From Streptococcus gwangjuense (GTDB lineage: Bacteria; Bacillota; Bacilli; Lactobacillales; Streptococcaceae), in contig NZ_CP032621.1 in the NCBI RefSeq assembly GCF_003627155.1, forward strand, positions 62,001 to 126,000: a DNA stretch of 64,000 nt, in the 5' to 3' direction. This document shows positions 53,176 to 64,000 of the stretch, one piece after another. The translations under genes and the position numbers were made by a program. Below the pieces are notes generated by a model that made no database searches, was not told the DNA's origin, and saw nothing but the letters and a program-made list of their open reading frames with translations. Within the stretch, counting starts at the first letter, position 1. Each line of letters begins with the position of its first letter.

Positions 53176-54660
53176 TTATTTGCGATACAAGCGATCGTAT
53201 TGGTAGAATGGGTCAAAGGTTACGTTGATACCTAGTTTGCGAAGGACGTTCTTGTCTTCATCGGTCAAGATGATGGTTGAATGAGCTTCGCTTCCTTTGA
53301 GATTCCCAAGTTCTTCCATGGCACGCGCAGCATCAGGATTTTCCATAGCTGTGATTGCAAGTGCAATCAAAATTTCATTTGAGTGGAGGCGAGGATTGCG
53401 GCTACCTAGATGATCGATTTTAAGACCTTGAATTGGTTTGACGACTTCAGGCTCGATTAGTTTCACTTCCTTAGCGATGTCAGCTGATTTTTTGATAGCA
53501 TTGATCAAGGCAGCAGCTGTAGGACCAAAGAGTTCAGAGTTTTTACCAGTCACGATTTCCCCATTTGGCAATTCAAGGGCTAGGGCAGGGCCACCAGTTT
53601 CTTCTGCCTTTTGGCGTGCTGCGACAGCAACCTTGCGGTCTGCAGGTGTGATACCGAGGTCGTTCATGAGAAGTTCAATCTTCTTGACAGCAGTTTCTCC
53701 GACTTTTTCAGCTTTAAAATCAAGAACAGTTTGATAGTAGCGACGGATGATTTCTTGTTTAGAAGCTTCGACAGCAGCTTCATCATCTGTAATAGCGAAA
53801 CCAACCATGTTGACACCCATGTCTGTTGGTGAAGCGTATGGAGATTCACCTAGGATACGTTCCAACATACGTTTGAGAACTGGGAAGATTTCGATATCAC
53901 GGTTGTAGTTGACAGTGGTTTCTCCGTAGGTTTGGAGATGGAAAGGGTCAATCATATTGACATCGTCAAGGTCTGCGGTGGCAGCCTCATAGGCCAAGTT
54001 GACTGGATGATGAAGGGGCAGGTTCCAGACTGGGAAGGTTTCAAACTTAGCGTAACCAGACTTGATGCCATTGAGTTGGTCATGGTACATATTGGACATA
54101 CAAGTTGCCAATTTTCCAGAACCAGGTCCAGGAGCGGTTACGACGATTAAGTTGCGACTGGTTTTGATGTAGTCGTTTTTCCCCATGCCTTCGGGAGAAA
54201 TAATGTGATCCATATCCGTCGGATATCCTTTGATTGGATAATGAAGATAAGAATCAATCCCATTTTTATCTAACTGGTTGCGAAAGGCATCTGCAGCAGG
54301 TTGGCCAGCGTATTGTGTGATGACAACTGAGCCAACAAAAATTCCCAATTCGTTAAATTTATCAATCAAACGAAGAACTTCTTGGTCATAAGAAATGCCT
54401 AGGTCGCCACGCGCTTTAGAATGCTCGATGTTGCTCGCATTAATGGCAATTACAACCTCGACTTGCTCTTTCAACTCTTGCAAGAGCTTGATTTTGTTGT
54501 CGGGCTCATAACCAGGAAGGACACGAGCAGCGTGGAAATCTTCTAACATTTTGCCACCAAACTCCAAGTAGAGCTTGCCGTCAAATTGGTTAATGCGCTC
54601 CAAAATGTGGTCGCGCTGTAGATTCAAATATTGTTCAGAACTAAAAGATTGTTTTTTCAT
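53176..54660 (-). CDS. DUF1846 family protein
   Basis: The 494-residue cytosolic protein matches DUF1846, a conserved Firmicute family of unknown enzymatic role. Features include the N-terminal [41 protein letters not shown] (a Gly-rich, nucleotide-binding-like loop) and [21 protein letters not shown]. It converges on the two-component operon and diverges from dexB. A TATAAT on the minus strand (54680-54685) is its probable -10. The length is complete. Confidence 0.9.
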   Translation of the reverse strand: MKKQSFSSEQYLNLQRDHILERINQFDGKLYLEFGGKMLEDFHAARVLPGYEPDNKIKLLQELKEQVEVVIAINASNIEHSKARGDLGISYDQEVLRLIDKFNELGIFVGSVVITQYAGQPAADAFRNQLDKNGIDSYLHYPIKGYPTDMDHIISPEGMGKNDYIKTSRNLIVVTAPGPGSGKLATCMSNMYHDQLNGIKSGYAKFETFPVWNLPLHHPVNLAYEAATADLDDVNMIDPFHLQTYGETTVNYNRDIEIFPVLKRMLERILGESPYASPTDMGVNMVGFAITDDEAAVEASKQEIIRRYYQTVLDFKAEKVGETAVKKIELLMNDLGITPADRKVAVAARQKAEETGGPALALELPNGEIVTGKNSELFGPTAAALINAIKKSADIAKEVKLIEPEVVKPIQGLKIDHLGSRNPRLHSNEILIALAITAMENPDAARAMEELGNLKGSEAHSTIILTDEDKNVLRKLGINVTFDPFYQYDRLYRK

Positions 54661-54739
54661 TTTTTTACCTCTGACCTCTATTATAATAAAAAATTGGAAG
54701 TTAGGAAACTATGGAGTTAAAAAAGAAATCAAAAAGATT

Positions 54740-54778
54740 AGGCAAACGCTTGCACAAAATTCTGAAAAGCGCTATCAT
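54740..54778 (+). promoter_or_regulatory. dexB promoter with candidate cre site
   Basis: TTGCAC (54750), 17 bases, TATCAT (54773). AGGCAAACGCTTGCAC (54740-54755) covers the -35 and matches the CcpA cre consensus at 13 of 16 positions, which suggests catabolite repression. Confidence 0.55.
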
Positions 54779-54803
54779 AGACTGTAGATTATTAAAATAA
54801 TGA

Positions 54804-56420
<1,617 letters not shown>

Positions 56421-56547
56421 ACATTTTTTACAGAAAAATCTAAAAATGAAATCGTATAAAAACAAGGGAGAACTGTATGAAAGGCAAAAATCCTTTGTTT
56501 TTTTATTGTCAATGTTTATAAACTTTCATTCTCAAAATTCAATTAAC

Positions 56548-56576
56548 TTTACAAATTCTCACTATTTTGGTAAAAT
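56548..56576 (+). promoter_or_regulatory. promoter of the ali-like gene
   Basis: TTTACA, 17 bases, TAAAAT; 40 bases before the start codon. Confidence 0.7.
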
Positions 56577-56615
56577 AAGATTATGTTATAAAAACTGACA
56601 TAAAGGAGAAAGAAG

Positions 56616-58574
56616 ATGAAGACAAAAAAGCGTGTTCTTAGTGCAGGCCTGACTTTTGCAGCTGCTTTGCTTTTGGCTGCTTGCGGACAATCAGGTTCAG
56701 ATACAAAAACTTACTCATCAACCTTTAGTGGAAACCCAACTACATTTAACTATTTACTAGACTACTACGCTGATAATACAGCTATCATTACTAACTTAGT
56801 TGATGGTTTGCTTGAAAATGACAATCATGGAAACCTAGTTCCGTCTTTGGCAGAAGACTGGTCTGTTTCAAGCGACGGTCTAACTTATACCTACAAATTG
56901 AGAAAAGATGCCAAATGGTTCACAGCTGATGGTGAAGAGTACGCCCCAGTCAAGGCACAGGATTTTGTGACAGGTATCAAGTACGCAGTGGATAATAAAT
57001 CACAGGCGCTTGACTTGATTCAAAACTCGATCAAGGGCTTGAATGATTACATTACAGGAGCGGATTCTGACTTTTCTAAGGTTGGAGTGAAGGCCATCGA
57101 CGACCAGACTGTTGAGTATACTTTGGCACGCCCAGAACCGTACTGGAACTCAAAAACAACGAACAGTATTCTTTTCCCAGTAAATGAAGAGTTTCTAAAT
57201 TCAAAAGGGAAAGATTTTGGAACCCTATCTCCAAATAGCATTCTCTATAGTGGACCTTATTTGTTAAAAGATTTCACATCAAAATCATCGATCGAGTATG
57301 TGAAAAATCCGCATTACTATGATCATGACAAAGTATCGATTGAACACGTAAAATTGGCTTACTTTGATGGCTCAGACCAAGAATTGACCATCCGTAACTT
57401 TGAAAGTGGAGCTTACTCAATCGCTGGGGTTTATCCAAATAGTTCTAACTTTGCTAAGACAAAGGAGAAATATAAGGATAATATCGTCTATAGCTTGCAG
57501 GACAAGACTTCTTGGTATTTCAATTTCAACGTCAACCGTAAGGCTTACAACCATACGTCTAAAACGACAGATGAGCAGAAGAAGTCAACTGAGACAGCTG
57601 TCTTGAACAAGAACTTCCGTCAAGCAGTGAACTTTGCCTTTGACCGTACAGCCTATTCTGCCCAGTCAAATGGGGAAGAAGCAGCTAGCAAGACCCTTCG
57701 TAACACCCTAGTGCCTCCTACATTTGTCCAAGTTGGAGACAAGACCTTTGGAGAAGTAATCGCTTCTAAATTGGTTAACTATGGCACAGAATGGTCAGGT
57801 ATTAACTTGGCAGATGCTCAGGATGCCTATTTCAACAAAGAAAAAGCCCAAGCAAAATTTGCGGAAGCTAAAAAAGAATTGGCAAGTCAAGGTGTGACCT
57901 TCCCAATTCACTTGGATGTGGCAGTTGATCAGACGAGTAAAAATGCTGTGACAGGCATGAACTCAGTTAAGCAGACCCTTGAGTCAATTTTGGGTGCTGA
58001 TAACATTGTCATTGACGTTCAACAACTTTCAACAGATGATTTTAACAACGTAGCCTTCTTGGCACCGACACCAGCTGATCGTGACTATGATTTGAACTTT
58101 GATGGTTGGGTAGGTGACTATCAAGATCCATCAACTTATCTCAATCCTTTCAATGCAGAGGATGGATTCTACCTCAAGATCTTTGGTCTAGATGCTCAGG
58201 AAGATAAAGCTAAGATTGCTAGCTTGGGTCTTGATACCTACACTAAGATGCTTAAAGATGCAGATAGTGAAAATAAAGATGTAGCCAAACGCTATGAAAA
58301 ATATGCTGAAGCACAGGCTTGGATGATTGACAATTCTCTGATTATGTCAGCTATGTCGAGCGGTGGAACAGCATCTGTAACCAAAGTAACGCCATTTACA
58401 AGAGGTTATTCACTAGTCGGCATCAAGGGTGACGGCAATAACTACAAGTACATGAAGCTGCAAAAAGATACTGTAACAACCAAACAGTATGAAGAAGCTA
58501 AAATCAAATGGGAGCAAGAAAGCAAAAAAGCAATCGAAAAAGCCCAAAAAGAAGCAGAAAATCATGTTAAATAA
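56616..58574 (+). CDS. AliA/AliB-like oligopeptide-binding lipoprotein
   Basis: This extracellular solute-binding protein delivers peptides to an Ami/Opp-type importer. The 652-residue protein has a lipoprotein signal peptide with lipobox LLAACG (Cys23) and an SBP family 5 fold (EDWSVSSDGLTYTYKLRKDAKW, then the central NFAFDRTAY segment), ending in a Lys/Glu-rich tail. Transport ATPases and permeases are elsewhere. Pneumococcus carries aliA downstream of the capsule genes; here the gene lies between dexB and cpsA. Which Ali paralogue it is cannot be told without alignment. Confidence 0.9.
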   Translation: MKTKKRVLSAGLTFAAALLLAACGQSGSDTKTYSSTFSGNPTTFNYLLDYYADNTAIITNLVDGLLENDNHGNLVPSLAEDWSVSSDGLTYTYKLRKDAKWFTADGEEYAPVKAQDFVTGIKYAVDNKSQALDLIQNSIKGLNDYITGADSDFSKVGVKAIDDQTVEYTLARPEPYWNSKTTNSILFPVNEEFLNSKGKDFGTLSPNSILYSGPYLLKDFTSKSSIEYVKNPHYYDHDKVSIEHVKLAYFDGSDQELTIRNFESGAYSIAGVYPNSSNFAKTKEKYKDNIVYSLQDKTSWYFNFNVNRKAYNHTSKTTDEQKKSTETAVLNKNFRQAVNFAFDRTAYSAQSNGEEAASKTLRNTLVPPTFVQVGDKTFGEVIASKLVNYGTEWSGINLADAQDAYFNKEKAQAKFAEAKKELASQGVTFPIHLDVAVDQTSKNAVTGMNSVKQTLESILGADNIVIDVQQLSTDDFNNVAFLAPTPADRDYDLNFDGWVGDYQDPSTYLNPFNAEDGFYLKIFGLDAQEDKAKIASLGLDTYTKMLKDADSENKDVAKRYEKYAEAQAWMIDNSLIMSAMSSGGTASVTKVTPFTRGYSLVGIKGDGNNYKYMKLQKDTVTTKQYEEAKIKWEQESKKAIEKAQKEAENHVK

Positions 58575-58583
58575 TGATGAGCG

Positions 58584-58613
58584 AGGTTCCGTAAGGGACC
58601 TTGTTTGTTATAT
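58584..58613 (+). terminator. terminator of the ali-like gene
   Basis: AGGTTCC/GGGACCT seven-pair stem (one G-T) with a GTAA loop, followed by a T-rich but interrupted tract. Confidence 0.65.
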
Positions 58614-58755
58614 TTTTGATTTTGATTCTTCTGTCTATGAAACGAGAATGTCAAAATAGGAAGCGATAGATACTATACAGATTATAAAAAAACAATTCTT
58701 CCTTCGGAGTACATTTAGAAGATGTGTTGAAAACGCTGATAAAAAAAGGAATAAA

Positions 58756-58784
58756 TGGAAATTATTTCATGATTGTGATATAAT
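58756..58784 (+). promoter_or_regulatory. capsule operon promoter
   Basis: TGGAAA, 17 bases, TATAAT preceded by TGA (extended -10), 31 bases before cpsA. No IS remnants are visible here, unlike many pneumococcal strains. Confidence 0.7.
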
Positions 58785-58815
58785 AATTCTGATAATCAAC
58801 ATATAGGGGAAAACT

Positions 58816-60264
58816 ATGAATAAACGTTCAAAAAGAGCCCGTTCGGGTAAAGTTAAGCGGAGCATTAATATAGCTTTATTAACCATTTATGTATTATTGG
58901 GTGGTTTTTTGCTGTTCTTGATTTTTAGACATAATATATTGGCGTTTAGATACCTGAATGTTATGACGGCAGCTGTAGTGATTTTGGTCGCTTTAGCGAG
59001 TCTGCTTTTGATCATTTATAGAAAAGCAGAAAAGTTTACGATTTTCTTTTTAACGCTAGCTATTGTAGTGAGTTCAGTTTCTTTTTTTGCACTACAACAA
59101 TTTGTCGGCTTTACTAGTCATATCAATTCTACTTCAAATTACTCAGAATACTCAATGAGTGTTGTTGTTCTGAAAGATAGTGACGTTCATAATGTCACGC
59201 AACTAGATAGTGTTACAGGGCCTACGAATACAGATAATGAGAATATTCAAAAATTGATAGCTGATATCAAGGCTAGTCAGAGCAAAGAATTGACGGTTGT
59301 ACAAAGCACTTCATACCTTGCGGCCTATAAGAGTTTGCTAGCTGGTGATACAAAGGCAATCATTCTAAACAGTGTCTTTGAAAATATTATAGAATCAGAA
59401 TATCCTGATTACGCATCAAAAATTAGGAAAATCTACACTAAAAATATCACAAAAGAAGTAGCTGCTCCTAAAGTTTCTAAGAATCAGTCCTTTAATGTAT
59501 ATGTGAGTGGGATTGATACTTACGGTCCAATCAGTTCAGTTTCTCGATCTGATGTCAATATCATTATGACAGTTAATCGTGAAACGAAAAAGATTCTCTT
59601 GACAACAACGCCTCGTGATTCCTATGTTCCGATTGCAGACGGAGGGAATAATCAAAAAGATAAGTTGACTCATGCAGGTATTTATGGAGTAGATGCTTCA
59701 ATTCATACACTGGAAAATCTCTATGGTATTGACTTGAACTATTATGCTCGTTTGAATTTCACTTCTTTCTTGAAATTGATCGACCTCCTTGGTGGAGTTG
59801 ATGTTTATAATGATCAAGAGTTTAATGCATATACAAATAATGGGAAAAATTATCCGGTAGGTACATTACATTTGGATTCGAAAGATGCTCTTGGATTTGT
59901 CCGTGAACGCTACTCTTTAGCTGATGGAGATCGTGATCGTGGACGTAATCAACAAAAGGTTATTGTCGCAATCATTCAGAAATTAACGTCCAGTGAAGCC
60001 TTGAAAAATTATAGTGATATAATTCAAGGTTTGCAAGATTCTCTTCAAACAAATATGCCTATCGAAACGATGATGGATTTGGTTAATGCTCAGTTAGATA
60101 GTGGTGGTAGTTATAAAGTCAACTCTCAAGATATCAAAGGTACAGGTCAAATGGGACTTCCTTCTTATGCTATGCCAGATAGTAATCTCTATATGATGGA
60201 AATCGATGATAGTAGCTTAGCAGCTGCTAAAAGTGCGATACAAGATGTGATGGAGGGAAGATGA
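58816..60264 (+). CDS. cpsA: LytR-CpsA-Psr family capsule protein Wzg
   Basis: The 482-residue membrane protein has three N-terminal helices (about 18-38, 48-70, 78-98), a DNA-mimic-free accessory domain, then the LCP catalytic domain ([57 protein letters not shown] with the Arg residues that bind the pyrophosphate). LCP enzymes transfer capsule polymer from the lipid carrier to peptidoglycan. It is the first gene of the capsule operon, with GGGGAAAAC upstream. Confidence 0.96.
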   Translation: MNKRSKRARSGKVKRSINIALLTIYVLLGGFLLFLIFRHNILAFRYLNVMTAAVVILVALASLLLIIYRKAEKFTIFFLTLAIVVSSVSFFALQQFVGFTSHINSTSNYSEYSMSVVVLKDSDVHNVTQLDSVTGPTNTDNENIQKLIADIKASQSKELTVVQSTSYLAAYKSLLAGDTKAIILNSVFENIIESEYPDYASKIRKIYTKNITKEVAAPKVSKNQSFNVYVSGIDTYGPISSVSRSDVNIIMTVNRETKKILLTTTPRDSYVPIADGGNNQKDKLTHAGIYGVDASIHTLENLYGIDLNYYARLNFTSFLKLIDLLGGVDVYNDQEFNAYTNNGKNYPVGTLHLDSKDALGFVRERYSLADGDRDRGRNQQKVIVAIIQKLTSSEALKNYSDIIQGLQDSLQTNMPIETMMDLVNAQLDSGGSYKVNSQDIKGTGQMGLPSYAMPDSNLYMMEIDDSSLAAAKSAIQDVMEGR

Positions 60265-60265
60265 C

Positions 60266-60997
60266 ATGATTGATATCCACTCTCACATTGTCTTTGATGT
60301 AGATGACGGGCCAAAGTCTATAGAAGATAGTAAAGCCCTTTTAAGAGAAGCATATAAACAAGGTGTTAGGATGATTGTTTCGACTTCCCATCGTCGAAAA
60401 GGGATGTTTGAGACTCCAGAAGAAAAAATAGCGACGAATTTTTTAAAGGTTCGTGAGATTGCTAAAGAAGTGGCAGATGATTTGGTCATTGCTTATGGAG
60501 CAGAGATATACTATACTCCAGATGTTCTAGAAAAATTAGAAAAAAAGTGCATTCCTACTCTCAACAATAGTCGTTATGCTTTGATTGAATTTAGTATGAA
60601 TACACCCTATCGCGATATTCATAAAGGATTAAGCAATATTTTGATGTTAGGGATTACCCCGGTGATTGCTCATATTGAACGTTATGATGCTCTGGAAAAT
60701 AATGAAAAACGTGTTCAAGAGCTGATTGATATGGGATGCTATACACAAGTAAATAGTTCGCATGTTCTAAAACCTAAGCTCTTTGGTGAAACCTATAAAT
60801 TTATGAAAAAGAGAGCTCAATATTTTTTAGAGAGAGACCTAGTTCATGTCATTGCAAGTGATATGCATAACTTAGATAGTAGACCTCCTTATATGGAGGA
60901 GGCTTATCAGATTATTTCTAAAAAGTATGGTAGAGCTAAGGCGGAAGAACTATTTGTAGAGAACCCTAGGAAAATTATAATGGATCAAATAATTTAG
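60266..60997 (+). CDS. cpsB: PHP-type protein-tyrosine phosphatase Wzh
   Basis: This manganese-dependent phosphatase dephosphorylates the kinase Wze (CpsD). The 243-residue protein has the PHP motifs [13 protein letters not shown] at the start, [14 protein letters not shown], and [14 protein letters not shown] with metal-binding His and Asp residues. It lies one base after cpsA and eight bases before cpsC, in the conserved cpsABCD order. Confidence 0.97.
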   Translation: MIDIHSHIVFDVDDGPKSIEDSKALLREAYKQGVRMIVSTSHRRKGMFETPEEKIATNFLKVREIAKEVADDLVIAYGAEIYYTPDVLEKLEKKCIPTLNNSRYALIEFSMNTPYRDIHKGLSNILMLGITPVIAHIERYDALENNEKRVQELIDMGCYTQVNSSHVLKPKLFGETYKFMKKRAQYFLERDLVHVIASDMHNLDSRPPYMEEAYQIISKKYGRAKAEELFVENPRKIIMDQII

Positions 60998-61005
60998 GAG
61001 AAAAT

Positions 61006-61698
61006 ATGAAAGAACAAAATACTATGGAAATCGATGTATTACACCTGCTTAAAATTCTTTGGAAACGAAAAATTCTGATTGCAATGGTTGCAATTGTAGT
61101 TGGAGCCTTAGCTTTTGCCTATAGTGCTTTTATCGTTAAACCGGAGTTTACCAGTACAACACGGATTTATGTAGTCAACCGTAATCAAGGGGATAAACCA
61201 GGTTTGACAAACCAAGACTTGCAAGCTGGGTCATACTTAGTTAAAGACTATCGTGAAATTATTTTGTCTCAAGATGTGTTGGAAAAGGTTACGTCTAATT
61301 TGAAACTAGATTTGTCTCCAAAAGATTTGGCTAATAAAGTCAAAGTAACCGTACCAGTCGATACCCGTATCGTATCTATTTCAGTTAATGATAGAGTCCC
61401 TGAGGAAGCTAGTCGGATTGCTAACTCCTTAAGAGAGGTAGCTGCTGAAAAGATTATCAGTATCACACGCGTTTCTGATGTCACAACACTTGAAGAAGCT
61501 CGTCCTGCTATAGCACCATCTTCTCCAAATATCCGTAGAAATACAATTATTGGATTACTTGGGGGAACGGTCTTTATGGTTATCGCTGTTCTTATCGTTG
61601 AACTGGTTGATACAAGAGTAAAACGTCCAGAGGATATTGAAGATGTTATGCAAATCGCATTGTTGGGAGTTGTTCCAAATTTGGAGAAATTGAAATAG
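61006..61698 (+). CDS. cpsC: capsule chain-length regulator / kinase activator Wzd
   Basis: The 230-residue membrane protein of the Wzz family has two helices (about 21-42 and 177-197) around an external domain ([33 protein letters not shown]), with a short cytoplasmic tail that activates the tyrosine kinase CpsD. It lies in the conserved cps order. AGGAG lies before the ATG. Its product governs polymer length and export. Confidence 0.96.
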   Translation: MKEQNTMEIDVLHLLKILWKRKILIAMVAIVVGALAFAYSAFIVKPEFTSTTRIYVVNRNQGDKPGLTNQDLQAGSYLVKDYREIILSQDVLEKVTSNLKLDLSPKDLANKVKVTVPVDTRIVSISVNDRVPEEASRIANSLREVAAEKIISITRVSDVTTLEEARPAIAPSSPNIRRNTIIGLLGGTVFMVIAVLIVELVDTRVKRPEDIEDVMQIALLGVVPNLEKLK

Positions 61699-61707
61699 GA
61701 GAGAGTT

Positions 61708-62391
61708 ATGCCGACATTAGAAATAGCACAGAAAAAATTAAATCTGGTCAAAAAAGCGGAAGAATACTATAATGCCTTGCGTACGAATATACAATTGAGT
61801 GGAAATAATTTACAAGTAATTTCTATCACTTCTGTAAAAGCGGGTGAAGGAAAGTCAACGACTTCTACAAATATTGCTTGGGCATTCGCGCGTGCAGGTT
61901 ACAAGACCTTGTTAGTAGATGCTGATATTCGTAATTCGGTCATGTCAGGTGTCTTCAAATCACGTGAAAAAATTACTGGATTGACCGAGTTTTTATCTGG
62001 AACAACAGACCTATCTCATGGTTTATGTGATACCAATGTTGAAAATCTATTTGTGGTTCAAGCTGGGTCTATCTCACCCAACCCAACTGCTTTATTGCAA
62101 AGTGAAAACTTCAGTACTATGATTGACACACTTCGCAAATATTTTGATTATATTATTGTGGATACAGCGCCAATTGGTATCGTTATCGACGCAGCTATTA
62201 TTACACAAAAATGTGATGCATCTGTTTTAGTTACTGCGGCAGGAGAGGCAAACAGAAAAGATGTGCTCAAGGCTAAAGGTCAATTGGAACAAACGAATAA
62301 ACCATTTTTAGGAGTTGTATTAAATAAATTCAATACTTCAGCTGAGAAATATGGTTCTTACGGTGAGTATGGTTCTTACGGTAAAAAATAG
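61708..62391 (+). CDS. cpsD: capsule tyrosine autokinase Wze
   Basis: The 227-residue BY-kinase has Walker A SVKAGEGKSTTSTN, Walker A' LLVDADIRNSVMSG and Walker B DYIIVDTAPIG, and ends in a Tyr-rich tail (YGSYGEYGSYGKK) with three or four phosphorylation sites. Together with CpsC it forms a split kinase; CpsB removes the phosphates. It is nine bases downstream of cpsC. Confidence 0.97.
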   Translation: MPTLEIAQKKLNLVKKAEEYYNALRTNIQLSGNNLQVISITSVKAGEGKSTTSTNIAWAFARAGYKTLLVDADIRNSVMSGVFKSREKITGLTEFLSGTTDLSHGLCDTNVENLFVVQAGSISPNPTALLQSENFSTMIDTLRKYFDYIIVDTAPIGIVIDAAIITQKCDASVLVTAAGEANRKDVLKAKGQLEQTNKPFLGVVLNKFNTSAEKYGSYGEYGSYGKK

Positions 62392-62413
62392 GGGATAGAC
62401 TAAGGAAGTAGTT

Positions 62414-63781
62414 ATGGAAGAGAAAGGGATAAAAATATCTCTGGCAGTAATCCAGAGTTTTATAGTAGTGTTACTGGGGTATTCTCTTAGTTTTGTTAAA
62501 GAGACAGATATTCTTTCAACAACAATGATTGTCCTATATATTCTCCACTACATCGTATTTTATTTTAGCGATTACGGTCAAGATTTTTTTAGACGAGGGA
62601 GTTTGATTGAACTTGTTCGCTTGACAAAATATATCATTTTCTTTGCATTGGCAATTAGTCTTTCTAATTTCTTTTTAGAAGAACGCTTTAGTATCTCTAG
62701 ACGAGGCATGGTGTATTTCTTAACCTTACACTCGATTCTAATGTATCTAGTCAATATTTGTATCAAATATTATTCGAAACGGATATTTCCTAATTTGAAA
62801 TGGAGTAAAAAACTATTCTTGATTACAGCAACATCTAGAGTTGAAAAAGTAATGAATAAATTACTTGATACTGGTGATTTCTTTGGAGAACTGGTGGCAG
62901 TTAGTGTATTAGATAGACCTAATTTCCAACATGATACTATTACCGTCGTACCAGTCGAAGATATTTTAAATTTTGCAACTCACGAAGTTGTGGACGAAGT
63001 GTTTATCAATCTTCCTAGTGAAGAATATGATATTGGTGAATTTATTTCTCGTTTTGAAACGATGGGAATTGATGTAACGGTTAATCTAAATGCTTTTGAC
63101 CATAATCTAGGGCGTGACAAAAAAATCCGTGGGATGGCTGGTTTAAATGTCATTACTTTTTCGACGAAATTTTATAAGAATAGTCATGTAATTGCTAAGC
63201 GTGTCATAGATATTATTGGTTCTATTTTTGGTTTAATGATTTGTGGTCTAGTTAGTATAGTTCTAGTTCCAGCTATTCGAAAAGATGGTGGACCTGCTAT
63301 TTTTGCCCAGACTCGCATAGGGAAAAACGGCCGACATTTTACTTTTTATAAATTTAGATCAATGTGTATTGATGCTGAGGATAAAAAGAGAGAATTGTTG
63401 GAGAAAAATACCATGCAGGGTGGTATGTTTAAGATGGACAATGATCCTCGCATTACAAAAATTGGTCGCTTTATCCGTAAAACTAGCTTGGATGAACTTC
63501 CTCAGTTTTGGAATGTTCTGAAAGGAGACATGAGTTTGGTTGGAACAAGACCGCCAACAGTTGATGAATATGAGACATACAAACCTGAACAAAAACGTCG
63601 ATTGAGTTTTAAACCGGGTATCACTGGACTTTGGCAAGTTAGTGGTAGAAGTGAGATTAAGAATTTTGATGAAGTTGTTAAATTAGATGTAGCTTATATA
63701 GACGATTGGACAATTTGGAAAGACATTGAAATTTTACTAAAAACTATTAAAGTTGTACTTATGAGAGATGGAGCGAAGTAG
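62414..63781 (+). CDS. cpsE: undecaprenyl-phosphate glucose-1-phosphate transferase WchA
   Basis: This initiating enzyme of capsule repeat-unit synthesis adds glucose-1-phosphate to the C55 lipid carrier. The 455-residue protein has four N-terminal membrane helices, a CoA-binding-like central part (LFLITATSRVEKVMNKLLD) and a C-terminal bacterial sugar transferase domain with its own helix (about 255-280; YKFRSMCIDAEDKKRE, DNDPRITKIGRFIRKTSLDELPQ, LVGTRPPTVDEYE, KPGITGLWQVSGRS). It closely resembles pneumococcal WchA as I recall it. Glucose as first sugar is inferred from that similarity. Confidence 0.93.
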   Translation: MEEKGIKISLAVIQSFIVVLLGYSLSFVKETDILSTTMIVLYILHYIVFYFSDYGQDFFRRGSLIELVRLTKYIIFFALAISLSNFFLEERFSISRRGMVYFLTLHSILMYLVNICIKYYSKRIFPNLKWSKKLFLITATSRVEKVMNKLLDTGDFFGELVAVSVLDRPNFQHDTITVVPVEDILNFATHEVVDEVFINLPSEEYDIGEFISRFETMGIDVTVNLNAFDHNLGRDKKIRGMAGLNVITFSTKFYKNSHVIAKRVIDIIGSIFGLMICGLVSIVLVPAIRKDGGPAIFAQTRIGKNGRHFTFYKFRSMCIDAEDKKRELLEKNTMQGGMFKMDNDPRITKIGRFIRKTSLDELPQFWNVLKGDMSLVGTRPPTVDEYETYKPEQKRRLSFKPGITGLWQVSGRSEIKNFDEVVKLDVAYIDDWTIWKDIEILLKTIKVVLMRDGAK

Positions 63782-63788
63782 ATAGAAA

Positions 63789-64000
63789 ATGTCAGTGATA
63801 AAAATAATCGTGGCTACACATAAAGAATTTATTATGCCACAGGATAAAGAACTTTATCTCCCAATCCATGTTGGATGTGAAGGAAAAAGAGATTTGGGTT
63901 TTCAAGGAGACAATACTGGAGACAATATTTCCGTTTTAAATCCGTACTATTGTGAACTTACTGGTCTCTATTGGGCATGGAAAAATTTAGAATGTGACTA
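63789..64000 (+). CDS. DUF4422 family glycosyltransferase/capsule protein (5' part only)
   Basis: ATG 63789, eight bases after wchA, opens a frame that runs off the window end after 70 codons. The visible part (IKIIVATHKEFIMPQDKELYLPIHVG, then DNISVLNPYYCELTGLYWAWKN) matches the start of DUF4422 proteins, predicted glycosyltransferases frequent in streptococcal capsule loci as the second transferase. It marks the start of the serotype-specific part. No clear ribosome binding site precedes it (GATAGAAA). Confidence 0.8.
   Translation, partial: MSVIKIIVATHKEFIMPQDKELYLPIHVGCEGKRDLGFQGDNTGDNISVLNPYYCELTGLYWAWKNLECD

Overview
The window is low-GC Gram-positive DNA from a viridans streptococcus of the mitis/oralis/infantis group. 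Support for this comes from a pneumococcus-like capsule locus (cpsABCDE/wzg-wzh-wzd-wze-wchA next to dexB and an ali-type lipoprotein gene), a RUP-like repeat, the neighbourhoods rpmB-asp23-fakA, ilvBNCA, glnQ-uppP-dinB-pfl and clpL-luxS, extended -10 promoters, and a CodY box and a CtsR box in the expected places. Gene order is not that of S. pneumoniae as I recall it, so a commensal relative is more likely. This is inference, not a database match.

Positions 1 to about 20,440 are the right-hand part of an integrative conjugative element. It carries a VirB6-like membrane protein, PrgI, VirB4, a VirB1-like cell-wall hydrolase (degenerate LytM, lysozyme and CHAP domains), two single-pass VirB8-like proteins, a PcfB-like protein, the VirD4 coupling protein, a 1445-residue primase/ArdC-like fusion, a candidate oriT, MobC, a MOBP relaxase and, directly after the relaxase, a DDE transposase of ISLre2/UPF0236 type. 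No tyrosine or serine recombinase is seen. The layout fits TnGBS-type elements, which move by DDE transposition and insert just upstream of sigma-A promoters. A near-consensus promoter starts at 20451, which fits an element end near 20435.

Between the element and rpmB (20430 to 20650) is an unusual locus: two convergent near-consensus promoters reading across the same two strong hairpins, predicting two fully complementary small RNAs. The chromosome then runs rpmB; asp23-fakA; a six-gene operon of two small membrane proteins, an ABC transporter and a DesK/DesR-like two-component system; rpsL-rpsG; two tandem structured RNA elements; fusA; ilvB-ilvN-(RUP)-ilvC and ilvA; an 840-base decayed stretch; a small regulator-like gene; and, on the minus strand, a glutamine-type ABC transporter.

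From 39.3 to 54.7 kb come a DUF2207 membrane protein, uppP, dinB (minus), pfl, clpL (behind CtsR operators and a small leader ORF), luxS (minus), a LanFEG-like ABC transporter with an OmpR-type two-component system, and a DUF1846 gene (minus). The last 9 kb hold dexB, an AliA/AliB-like oligopeptide-binding lipoprotein, the conserved 5' capsule genes cpsA to cpsE, and the start of a DUF4422 glycosyltransferase cut off by the window end.
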